Virus record (IMG/VR): IMGVR_UViG_3300028859_000011 | Span: 1 to 64,000 of that record | From: a virus | Direction: 5' to 3' (one strand) | Length of the DNA: 64,000 bases | Part shown: in pieces, positions 17,981-25,433 of the stretch | Numbering within the stretch: position 1 is the stretch's first letter | How the letters are laid out: each line of letters opens with the position of its first letter | Translations under genes and position numbers: made by a program | Notes under the pieces: generated by a model | The model's input: only the letters and a program-made list of their open reading frames with translations | The model's database searches: none | What the model was told of the DNA's origin: nothing

Positions 17981-18694
17981 ATGATATTTATCGGATTAGA
18001 CGTATCAAAAATCTCAACAGCACTTTGTATAGAGAAAAATGGAATTACTAAACTATATAGCTACTCAACACAAAAAGATAATAATACATGGGTTAAAGAT
18101 ACTAACTCTTTTATTAATTATAGACATATTAAATATTCATACCTTGACGAAATAGATTATAGTAAATCAGAAATACTAAAACTTCAAAATTTTGACGAAG
18201 TTACTAACCTAATTATAAACGATATATTCGATAACGTAGGAATATTAGATAGCCTAAGAATTGGTATAGAAGGCTTCTCTTATAACTCAAAAGGACCTAT
18301 ATTCGATCTAATTGAATTTACTACACTACTGAAATATAAATTGCTACATAGAATAAATAAATACGGTGAAATTCAACTATTCTCACCCATAACACTTAAA
18401 ATAGAAGCTTGTAAAATGGCTTATAATCCAAGAATAGAAACTAAAGGTAAAAAAATAATTAAAGAAATTATTCATAACGAAAATAACGAAGGAAAAAATG
18501 CTAAAGACTTCGATAAATGGGATATGCTATACGCACTAATTAATAGCGACGCTAAACTAGAACTCAAAAATTGGTGCATAGAAAATATGGATAAAATAAC
18601 TAAAATAAAAAAAGTACCAAAACCAATAGACGACGAAATAGACGCTATATTCCTTACCAAAATTCTTAAAAATATATATAATCAAAAGAAATAA
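17981..18694 (+). CDS. RuvC-like Holliday-junction resolvase (RNase H fold)
   Basis: A 237-residue protein. The first strand IFIGLDVSKISTALCIE carries the catalytic Asp of RNase H-fold resolvases at residue 6. RIGIEGFSYNSKG (about 92-104) supplies the conserved Glu, and PIDDEIDAIFL (about 216-226) supplies the closing Asp/Glu residues. This order (D, E, DD/DE) fits RuvC and related phage and poxvirus resolvases. The likely role is to cut branched replication intermediates before packaging. Codon choice is slightly unlike its neighbours, with more CTA and ACGAC-type runs. The late-type promoter at 17951 supports late expression. Confidence 0.75.
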   Translation: MIFIGLDVSKISTALCIEKNGITKLYSYSTQKDNNTWVKDTNSFINYRHIKYSYLDEIDYSKSEILKLQNFDEVTNLIINDIFDNVGILDSLRIGIEGFSYNSKGPIFDLIEFTTLLKYKLLHRINKYGEIQLFSPITLKIEACKMAYNPRIETKGKKIIKEIIHNENNEGKNAKDFDKWDMLYALINSDAKLELKNWCIENMDKITKIKKVPKPIDDEIDAIFLTKILKNIYNQKK

Positions 18695-18817
18695 TTAATA
18701 TATAATCAAGGGTTTAAAACGGGAAATATATATTATATATAGTATATATATCATGATCTTGCATGTTTTTCGTAATTAAATGATAATCAAAGATTTAAAA
18801 TATGACAATAAACGATA

Positions 18818-19885
18818 ATGAATGAAGAAAATAAAATTGAAAATTATTATGAAAATATTATAACAGAGTATGTTACAATGAAATTATCAACAAAATATGT
18901 AATAAAACTTAAAGAATTAAAATATGATGTTAAATTAGGAGATATATTTGACGTACCTATAAAACTATTATCATTAGGTTGTGGTAAAAAAGTTTTAATA
19001 AAATGTCCTAAATGTGAAAACCAAAGAGAAATTATGTTATATAATTATACTACAGTTATGAAAAAAGGACATAACTATACTTGTACTAAATGTAATACAT
19101 TTAAAAGTAATATGTTAAGAATATACAATGTTGAAAATTCTATGAATATTGATAAATTTGTAAATAAAATATTAGAAACTAAATTAGAAAAATATGGTGA
19201 TGAAAATTATAATAATAGAGAAAAATGTAAAGAAACATGCTTAGAAAAATATGGGGTAGAAAATTATAATAATTTAGAAAAATATAAAGAAACATGTTTA
19301 GAAAAATATGGAGTAGATAATGTATCTAAAATTGATGAAATTAAAAAGAAAAAGAAAGCTACATTAAAATCTAACTATAATGTTGATTCAATGTTATCAT
19401 TAAAAAGAGTTCAAGACAAAAAACATGAAACTGTACTTAAAAAATATGGAGTAGATAATGTATTTCAATTAGATTGGGTAAAAGAAAAATCTAAAAAAAC
19501 ATTTATTGAAAAATATGGAGTAGATTATTTAGTGACAATACCTAATAAAAGATATCAAATAAAATATGATGATAGATTTAATTTATATTATCAAGGTACA
19601 TACGAAAAAGATTTTTTAGATTTTTGTTTAATTAATAATTTAAAAATAAGTAAACCAAAATTTATTAATTACGAATTCAACGACAAAACATATAAATATT
19701 TTCCTGATTTTTATTATGAACCTTTGAATTTATTAATTGAAATTAAATCTGATTATATATTTGAATTACAAAAAGAAAAAAATATCGCAAAACATAATTA
19801 TAGTATATTTAATAATTATAATCATATTTTTATAATTAATAAAAATTATGATGAATTTATAAAAAAAATTAAACTAAATGTTTGA
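18818..19885 (+). CDS. putative homing-type endonuclease with KYGV repeats and PD-(D/E)XK-like end
   Basis: A 355-residue protein. Residues about 62-100 contain a Cys-pair zinc-ribbon-like element (KCPKCENQ ... CTKCNTF). Residues about 115-245 hold six copies of a roughly 20-30 residue unit centred on LEKYGVxN, typical of DNA-recognition repeats in phage homing endonuclease relatives. The C-terminal domain (YFPDFYYEPLNLLIEIKSDY near 292-311) has the D-x(n)-E-x-K arrangement of VSR/PD-(D/E)XK nucleases. I infer a free-standing mobile endonuclease. It overlaps the next gene by 8 bases. Confidence 0.7.
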   Translation: MNEENKIENYYENIITEYVTMKLSTKYVIKLKELKYDVKLGDIFDVPIKLLSLGCGKKVLIKCPKCENQREIMLYNYTTVMKKGHNYTCTKCNTFKSNMLRIYNVENSMNIDKFVNKILETKLEKYGDENYNNREKCKETCLEKYGVENYNNLEKYKETCLEKYGVDNVSKIDEIKKKKKATLKSNYNVDSMLSLKRVQDKKHETVLKKYGVDNVFQLDWVKEKSKKTFIEKYGVDYLVTIPNKRYQIKYDDRFNLYYQGTYEKDFLDFCLINNLKISKPKFINYEFNDKTYKYFPDFYYEPLNLLIEIKSDYIFELQKEKNIAKHNYSIFNNYNHIFIINKNYDEFIKKIKLNV

Positions 19886-20780
19886 AGAAGGTAAAGAATA
19901 TAAATTTAATAGTAAAGATATAAAAATATTTGGTCCTAAAGTTAACGAGGCTCAACAAATTGATCCTAATATAATACCAAAATTTCCTATCAATAAACCT
20001 GTTAAATTTGATGTTGAATTGATGAAAAAAGCTATAAAATATGGTTTAGTTATTTTAATATCATATCGTGGTGACCAAGATCGGTGGAAAGGTGGTAGAG
20101 AAAGAACTATTCAGCCTATGGTACTTGGTGTTAATAGAAATACGAAGAATATGTTGATTCGGGGATTTCACCTCGAGGGCTGGTCAGTTTCACAAAAGGC
20201 AGAAACAAAGAAAGTTTGGAGATTATTTAAAACTGATAATATAGTTTCAATGACATTTACTGGTAATTTTTTTAGGCTTCCACCAAAAAATTATATGCAA
20301 AATGATAGAATAATGACCGAACGAATTTTAGCAAAGGCTGATTTCAATGAAATAAGAAGGAATCAGAACACTTTACTTAAAGGTGGACAGATACAGTCAG
20401 AAGATGAAACGACTATTGCAAATCAAACGGGAGGAGTTGTGAGCATAGAAATTTCCAACTCTAATAGTCAGATAGATTTAAAGGAGCCTTATAAGAATTT
20501 ACTTGTCAATAAGAACAATTATGATGCTAACAGATTTTTAAGAAATTCAAGTACAAAATCTATGAAATTTTCTGTCATGAAGAGTATGTTTGGAAATAAT
20601 TATCTTGTATTAGTTGGTGCTATTGGAACAATCAACAGACAAATTAAGGTATATGATGGTAAAAAATTGATAGGTAATTATAGATGTATTAAAACATTTT
20701 TAGGATCTGATTTAATTAACAATAAAATCGTTGATGGTAAAAACATCTTTGATTTATATGTATTTAATAGAAAAATTTAA
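19878..20780 (+). CDS. WYL-domain-like protein of atypical base composition
   Basis: A 300-residue protein. Residues about 50-135 (ILISYRGDQDRWKGGRERTI, then LIRGFHLEGWSVSQ, then WRLFKTDNIVSM) resemble a WYL/SH3-like sensing domain, in which a substrate strand is followed by an Arg-rich 'R-I-I-P' strand and a 'W-R-x-F-x-x-D-R-I' strand. The C-terminal part (210-300) is not recognised. Bases 20040-20640 are clearly richer in G+C and use codons (CGG, GGG, CTC, GAG) rare elsewhere here, which suggests strong codon selection or recent transfer. It is followed by the tagged gene cluster. Confidence 0.55.
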   Translation: MFEEGKEYKFNSKDIKIFGPKVNEAQQIDPNIIPKFPINKPVKFDVELMKKAIKYGLVILISYRGDQDRWKGGRERTIQPMVLGVNRNTKNMLIRGFHLEGWSVSQKAETKKVWRLFKTDNIVSMTFTGNFFRLPPKNYMQNDRIMTERILAKADFNEIRRNQNTLLKGGQIQSEDETTIANQTGGVVSIEISNSNSQIDLKEPYKNLLVNKNNYDANRFLRNSSTKSMKFSVMKSMFGNNYLVLVGAIGTINRQIKVYDGKKLIGNYRCIKTFLGSDLINNKIVDGKNIFDLYVFNRKI

Positions 20781-20786
20781 AAACTT

Positions 20787-21095
20787 ATGAAATATTTAAA
20801 AGAATTTGAAAATGTTGTACCTGGTATAGATGATGAAAATGATTATTATTATGCTATACATATGGAAAAATCTATTGAAAAATTTAACTTAGCGTTAAAA
20901 AAAATTAATTTCTACGATGAATTTTATGAGTTTCTTGATGAAAAAGATATACCTATAAATAACGTAGTTTATATAATTTTTGAAAAAGATGATTTTTTTG
21001 TAGATGATAATATAGAGCCTTATATATCATATAAAAAATTAGCAGATGTTTATGTTTCTGATATCGAATGTGCTGCTGAAAAATTTAATTTATAA
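20787..21095 (+). CDS. doubly tagged small protein (cluster member 1)
   Basis: A 102-residue acidic protein with N-terminus MKYLKEFENV and C-terminus AEKFNL. The interior (many Asp, Glu, Tyr) is not recognised and differs from its neighbours, so only the ends are shared. It is first in a run of six tagged genes. An internal KFNL string also occurs near residue 30. I infer a head-packaged effector on the tag argument. Confidence 0.7.
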   Translation: MKYLKEFENVVPGIDDENDYYYAIHMEKSIEKFNLALKKINFYDEFYEFLDEKDIPINNVVYIIFEKDDFFVDDNIEPYISYKKLADVYVSDIECAAEKFNL

Positions 21096-21098
21096 TTT

Positions 21099-21428
21099 AT
21101 GAAATATTTAAGATTATTTGAAAATATAGCAGAAGAGCCGAATATAGATGAATTTTTAATTTTTGAGGTTAAAAATATTAATTCACCAATAAATTTAATT
21201 AAAATTACATCAATGCCAATTGATAGTAACGTACATCCAAATACTATTTTTATGGAAACAAGAGAATTAATGGGAGATTATGAAAGTGATATTTATTATA
21301 ATTATAAAGATAAATATTTTTTCTATGCAAGTGGAGTAAAATGTGATGTATTATTTAGAACATTTAATATCGATGAAGCATTTGATAGATTGAATTTAAT
21401 AAAAAATTCAAATAAATTTAACATATGA
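21099..21428 (+). CDS. doubly tagged small protein (cluster member 2)
   Basis: A 109-residue protein with N-terminus MKYLRLFENI, giving an L-F-E triplet that fits prohead-protease cleavage, and C-terminus SNKFNI. The interior is unknown. Its stop overlaps the start of the next gene within AACATATGAAATATTTAAAA, so the same bases encode part of the C-terminal tag and the next start. Confidence 0.7.
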   Translation: MKYLRLFENIAEEPNIDEFLIFEVKNINSPINLIKITSMPIDSNVHPNTIFMETRELMGDYESDIYYNYKDKYFFYASGVKCDVLFRTFNIDEAFDRLNLIKNSNKFNI

Positions 21429-21787
21429 AATATTTAAAAGAATTCGAAAATAGTAATTTAAAATATGAAGTAGGTGATTACGTATTAATTAAAAGTACGA
21501 TATATGGTAAAAGTACGTATGGTAATAAATTACATGCTAAATCAGAAGAATATGTACATACTCACATTGGTAAAATTGTACATATAATAACTGTAAATAC
21601 GTCTGCTTATTTAAATGATATGGGTAATCTTAAAATAGAATATGTAGATGTACCAAAAAAAATTCAATGTTTTTTTGAGAACGGAATATATCAAACGCGT
21701 GAATATGAAGATATAGAAAGATTTGCGACTCCAGAAGAAATTAAAGAATATGAATTCAAAGTATTAGTAAATAAATTTAACATATGA
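21425..21787 (+). CDS. doubly tagged SH3-like protein (cluster member 3)
   Basis: A 120-residue protein: MKYLKEFEN, then YEVGDYVLIKSTIYGKS, then NKFNI at the end. The V-G-D-Y-V opening followed by alternating strands and I-G-K-I-V suggests a small SH3-like barrel (KOW or CarD type). The next three genes share this interior, so they are paralogues. It overlaps both neighbours by 4 bases. Confidence 0.7.
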   Translation: MKYLKEFENSNLKYEVGDYVLIKSTIYGKSTYGNKLHAKSEEYVHTHIGKIVHIITVNTSAYLNDMGNLKIEYVDVPKKIQCFFENGIYQTREYEDIERFATPEEIKEYEFKVLVNKFNI

Positions 21788-22125
21788 AATATTTAAAAAA
21801 ATTTGAAAATATAAATCATTATAACGTAGGTGATTACGTATTAGTTAATTATGTTACTAAATCTACAACATTATCTAAGTTGGCTAATTTTGTAAATTCA
21901 TCGATAGGAAAAATAATGTTTATTGATGATAAAAGTTTAATTGTTCAATATAATAATATTCCAGATAAAATAAAACATTTTTTTAGTGATAAAACAGTTG
22001 GTAATAATAATATAAAAAATTCTGTATTTTTTTGGGATAAAATTAATGCTATAAAAAGATTAGCAACTGAAGAAGAGATTGAAAAATATAAATTAGATAC
22101 TATTGCAAGTAAATTTAACATATGA
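21784..22125 (+). CDS. doubly tagged SH3-like protein (cluster member 4)
   Basis: A 113-residue paralogue of the previous gene: MKYLKKFEN, then YNVGDYVLVNY, then IGKIMFIDDKSLIVQYNNIP, then SKFNI. The interior is most like the following gene (both have a L-x-x-F/L-V-N/D-x-x-I-G segment and a Y-N/D-N-I/V-P strand). Confidence 0.7.
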   Translation: MKYLKKFENINHYNVGDYVLVNYVTKSTTLSKLANFVNSSIGKIMFIDDKSLIVQYNNIPDKIKHFFSDKTVGNNNIKNSVFFWDKINAIKRLATEEEIEKYKLDTIASKFNI

Positions 22126-22439
22126 AACATATAAAAACATTTGAAAACTCTAAAAACACGCCTGAAGTTGGAGATTATATTTTAGCTAATTATGATTCTA
22201 TTTTTGATTCATTAAAAGATTTAGTAGATTTTATGAATAATACAATAGGAGTAGTTGCTAATATAACATCTTTTAATCCATATGTTAAATATGATAATGT
22301 TCCTATTAATTTAAAAAAATATTTCAATAGAAATGGCAGTAAAGGTATAGTGGATGTATCACTTGATCATATTCTTTATTTTTCAAAATCAAAAGAAGAA
22401 ATAGAAATGAAATTAAATAAAAATAAATTTAACATATGA
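22122..22439 (+). CDS. doubly tagged SH3-like protein (cluster member 5)
   Basis: A 105-residue paralogue: MKHIKTFEN, then PEVGDYILANYDS, then TIGVVANITSFNPYVKYDNV and KNKFNI at the end. It overlaps neighbours by 4 bases. Confidence 0.7.
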   Translation: MKHIKTFENSKNTPEVGDYILANYDSIFDSLKDLVDFMNNTIGVVANITSFNPYVKYDNVPINLKKYFNRNGSKGIVDVSLDHILYFSKSKEEIEMKLNKNKFNI

Positions 22440-22780
22440 AGTACTTAAAATTATACGAAACAAAATTAATACCTAAATATAAAGTAGGTGATTATATTCA
22501 TTTAGATATGGAACCAGATTTTAGTTATGATGATTGTTTAGGTAAGATAGTTAAAATAGATAAAAATGGATTTTTAGTAGAACCTGATGAAAAAGAAAGA
22601 GATAATACTAATTTAGCGTTTTATATTAATCATTTTAATCCGTTTCCATACTCAGTAAAATTTTACAATAAAGGATATAATATAGAAGAACGTTTAATAG
22701 ATAGATATCTAAATAAAGAAGAAATAGAATATTTTAAATATTTATTAAAAAATAAAGACTTTAGAAAATTTAATATATGA
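22436..22780 (+). CDS. doubly tagged SH3-like protein (cluster member 6)
   Basis: A 114-residue paralogue: MKYLKLYETK (an L-Y-E triplet that fits prohead-protease cleavage), then YKVGDYIHLDME, then LGKIVKIDKNGFLVEP and RKFNI at the end. It is the last tandem member on the plus strand. Confidence 0.7.
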   Translation: MKYLKLYETKLIPKYKVGDYIHLDMEPDFSYDDCLGKIVKIDKNGFLVEPDEKERDNTNLAFYINHFNPFPYSVKFYNKGYNIEERLIDRYLNKEEIEYFKYLLKNKDFRKFNI

Positions 22781-23034
22781 GTAAATTAATTAATGATATA
22801 CATAAAATGTTAGGTTATATTAGAATAATTCAACAATATAATTTTTTCTCTCAATTAGGAAACGAAGAAGATATTGATTTTTTAAAAAATAAAGTTGATA
22901 ATCTTTGTTATATAGATGATACTGATATACTTATAAAAGATTTTGAATGGTGTGCAGATATGGTAAATTCATTATATAATGAGGTCGATCCTGAATTTAA
23001 AAAGAAATTATTGAAAGAAGAGCAACAAGACTAA
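22777..23034 (+). CDS. unknown small acidic protein
   Basis: An 85-residue helical protein with no tag at either end, coupled by a 4-base overlap to the tagged cluster. It contains LCYIDDTDILIKDFEWCADM near 47-66. A terminator follows at 23033-23059. Confidence 0.6.
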   Translation: MSKLINDIHKMLGYIRIIQQYNFFSQLGNEEDIDFLKNKVDNLCYIDDTDILIKDFEWCADMVNSLYNEVDPEFKKKLLKEEQQD

Positions 23035-23059
23035 AAAAGTCAGAATAAATCTGACTTTA
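23033..23059. terminator. terminator between convergent genes
   Basis: Inverted repeat AAAGTCAGA / TCTGACTTT with a 5-base loop. The T-run is best on the minus strand, for the gene at 23062. Confidence 0.7.
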
Positions 23060-23061
23060 AG

Positions 23062-23535
23062 TTATCTACCATATCTTTCACCAGGATATTTTTTATCAAT
23101 TTCTTTCCACATTTCAAAAGAACGTTTAAATAAATCAAATTTATTTTCAATAAAATCTTTAATTCCTTCATCAGATGTAATATCAATATTAAAATGATTA
23201 ATAATATTAGATGATAAATTTTCAAGAGTATTTTTTATACTCATAAAATAATAATTTTCAAGTCCGTTTAAATAATAATTTATAGTTTCAATTAATCTTT
23301 TAATATGTTCTGATTCACCATATCCATTTAATGTTTCACCCATAAGATTAATTTTTCTTTCATCATTTTTCTCTTTTTCTATATTATATGCTGGCTGTGT
23401 AATATTAGTTTTTTTTGATAATTTATCAAAATCATCATCTTTAATATTTTTTTTATGTTCACCTCCAATATTACCGCCGTATGGAAATTTAATATATTCT
23501 TTTATATATTCTCCATAGTCTACTAATTTTTTCAT
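23062..23535 (-). CDS. unknown protein, last of minus-strand tagged group
   Basis: A 157-residue charged protein starting MKKLVDYGEYIKEYIKFPYG. The start is only loosely like the targeting tag (aromatic and I-K-E at the right distance). The rest is helical (LIETINYYLNGLENYYFMSI near 80-99). It follows three tagged genes on the same strand. The function is unknown. Confidence 0.6.
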   Translation of the reverse strand: MKKLVDYGEYIKEYIKFPYGGNIGGEHKKNIKDDDFDKLSKKTNITQPAYNIEKEKNDERKINLMGETLNGYGESEHIKRLIETINYYLNGLENYYFMSIKNTLENLSSNIINHFNIDITSDEGIKDFIENKFDLFKRSFEMWKEIDKKYPGERYGR

Positions 23536-23550
23536 ATTTTTATTTTATTT

Positions 23551-23883
23551 TTATATATTAAATTTATTTGTTGATAATAATAACTTTAAATCATCAAATG
23601 TCATTATTGACCAATTATCTTTATTTCTCCATTCAGGGTTATTATATTTATCAAGTATTTCATCTAATCTACTATCTGCTTGCTCAATTGTAAAAAAGAA
23701 CGAAATATTATTAAGATTATTAATATCAAAATCATTAATATCAACTGACATCAAATGATCAGTATTGTTATATGAAATATTCATTAATATTGAATAATCT
23801 CCTTCAATTGGTTTATGTAAAACTAAGAAATATTTTTGTTTTTCTTCTTTCTTTTTAAATATATTAAATCTTTCTACTATCAT
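23551..23883 (-). CDS. tagged small protein (minus-strand cluster)
   Basis: A 110-residue protein starting MIVERFNIFKKKEE and ending STNKFNI. The C-terminal tag is exact; the N-terminal one is the MITxFKIFE variant in weaker form. The interior is unrecognised. Confidence 0.65.
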   Translation of the reverse strand: MIVERFNIFKKKEEKQKYFLVLHKPIEGDYSILMNISYNNTDHLMSVDINDFDINNLNNISFFFTIEQADSRLDEILDKYNNPEWRNKDNWSIMTFDDLKLLLSTNKFNI

Positions 23884-23885
23884 AA

Positions 23886-24317
23886 TTATAAATTAAATTT
23901 TTCTGCTGCTGTTATTAATGGTGGTTTATTATTTTCTATATTTAAAAATAAATACATTGCATATTGTATTGGTCCAGTATCTTGATATATTTTATGTTTT
24001 TTAATAAATTTTACTACTGTATCATATAATGATAAATCATCTTCTATTTTTTTCCATGCAGAAGCTAATGCATATTTTTTTATTTCTCTTTGCGTTTTTT
24101 TATTAATTCTATTATCATCAGTTTTCCATAAAAAAGGATATTGGTACATAAAAAATAGCATACTAAATTCATCTATAAAAGAATCTGGTACTTTAATCTC
24201 CTTAGATATTTCAATGCATAAATCATGACGTATTTTATTGTATGGTTGATTATAATCATATAAAAATTTATCAGTAACAGAATTAATTTTTTCAAATATT
24301 TTAAAATTAGTTATCAT
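23886..24317 (-). CDS. doubly tagged small protein (minus-strand cluster)
   Basis: A 143-residue protein with N-terminus MITNFKIFEK (I-F-E triplet) and C-terminus AAEKFNL. The interior is helical with Tyr and Trp; no domain recognised. It overlaps the preceding gene by 4 bases at an ATATGA junction of the same type as the plus-strand cluster. Confidence 0.7.
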   Translation of the reverse strand: MITNFKIFEKINSVTDKFLYDYNQPYNKIRHDLCIEISKEIKVPDSFIDEFSMLFFMYQYPFLWKTDDNRINKKTQREIKKYALASAWKKIEDDLSLYDTVVKFIKKHKIYQDTGPIQYAMYLFLNIENNKPPLITAAEKFNL

Positions 24318-24754
24318 ATGTTAAATTTGTTTGCTTCTCTTCTTAAATTTAGTTCTTTAATAATATCTTTTTGTTTTTCAGAAATATCACCATAAATAGT
24401 AAATGAAGAATTTCCATCAATTCTATATTCTATTTCAATATTGTTTTTTAATATTAGTGATAATACCACAAATTGATCTCTTTTATGCTGTAATGTACCC
24501 GTATATCCAATAGTACATTCATAAACTTGATCAATCACTCCTTTTATATAATCTTTATCAATTGGTAAAAATTTAGATTTACTATTATCATAACCATACC
24601 TAATATTGAATTTAACTAACGTATAAGGTTTTAATAAATTCATAATAAATTTTCTAATTTTAGTAAGACTATTATTATAATAAATCATTAAATCATTTAA
24701 TACTAATGTTGTTTCATCATCAACACTTTCAAATATTTTAAATTCTGTTATCAT
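24314..24754 (-). CDS. doubly tagged small protein (minus-strand cluster)
   Basis: A 146-residue protein with N-terminus MITEFKIFESVDDE (I-F-E triplet) and C-terminus EANKFNI. The interior is unrecognised. A TTATATATAACTG element sits just upstream on the minus strand, so this is probably the first gene of a late minus-strand unit ending at 23062. Confidence 0.7.
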   Translation of the reverse strand: MITEFKIFESVDDETTLVLNDLMIYYNNSLTKIRKFIMNLLKPYTLVKFNIRYGYDNSKSKFLPIDKDYIKGVIDQVYECTIGYTGTLQHKRDQFVVLSLILKNNIEIEYRIDGNSSFTIYGDISEKQKDIIKELNLRREANKFNI

Positions 24755-24795
24755 AACAGTTATATATAATTATTTAAAAATAAAAATAATAATAC

Positions 24796-24868
24796 TAAAA
24801 GATTAATTTTTATAGTATTATACCTGTTATATAATATAAATTTAGTATATTTGTAATATATAATATTT
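24796..24868 (+). repeat. promoter-region repeat, copy 1
   Basis: About 73 bases that are similar to 26641-26716. Both begin TAAAAGATTAATTTTT, share GTTATATAA and the TAnnTTTG box, and lead into a plus-strand gene. This copy has CTG in place of the -33 TTG (24824-24826), 19 bases before TATATTTG. Confidence 0.75.
24846..24853 (+). promoter_or_regulatory. host-type promoter -7 element TATATTTG
   Basis: Fits TAnnTTTG, 31 bases before the ATG at 24885. The -33 position carries CTG rather than TTG at the ideal 19-base spacing. Confidence 0.6.
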
Positions 24869-24884
24869 TAAATAAATAACTAAG

Positions 24885-25433
24885 ATGAAAGCAAAAGAAA
24901 CAATTGAAGAAAAAGTCAATAAAGCGAAAGAAAAAGAGAAATTAAAAAAGGAAATAAATAAAATAAAAGATAAAAGTAAAAAATCTAAAAAAGAAATATT
25001 AACATCAGTATCAATTTCTGATTTTACTGAAATAAAAGATAATACTACCAATATAAATGAGCAAGATTTATTACTATTAAAAATAAAAGAAAAAGAAGAT
25101 AATTTTTTATTAACATATTTTAATGAAAATATTAAACCAACAAAAGTATTCACTTATAATTATGATAAATCATTTATTGAATATAAAATTGAAGATATAA
25201 TAATTATTTCAAAAGAAAAACCAATCACTAGAAATAATATCACACCAGCACAAAATATAAAATTAGAAAAATATTTAGATAATTCTATTCTAACTATTGA
25301 AAATATATATGTTATACTAAACTATAATAAAAATATAAAATTGAAATATAGATTTATTGATATTAATAATAATATGTTTATGTCATTCGAAAAAATGAAA
25401 AAATCAGATTTTAAATTTAAAACTAAAAATTAA
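24885..25433 (+). CDS. unknown Lys/Glu-rich protein
   Basis: A 182-residue protein. Residues 1-40 are a charged helical or coiled-coil stretch (Lys/Glu repeats); the rest is Ile/Lys/Asn-rich with predicted strands. No domain recognised. It has its own host-type promoter. Its end overlaps the convergent GIY-YIG gene by 11 bases. Confidence 0.65.
   Translation: MKAKETIEEKVNKAKEKEKLKKEINKIKDKSKKSKKEILTSVSISDFTEIKDNTTNINEQDLLLLKIKEKEDNFLLTYFNENIKPTKVFTYNYDKSFIEYKIEDIIIISKEKPITRNNITPAQNIKLEKYLDNSILTIENIYVILNYNKNIKLKYRFIDINNNMFMSFEKMKKSDFKFKTKN

Noticed and set aside
23040-23225. Open frames such as 23040-23225 (minus), 33807-34116 (minus), 36341-36619 (minus), 24842-25153 (minus) and 63027-63302 (minus).
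   Set aside because: Each is opposite or inside a well-supported gene and shows mirror-type composition.
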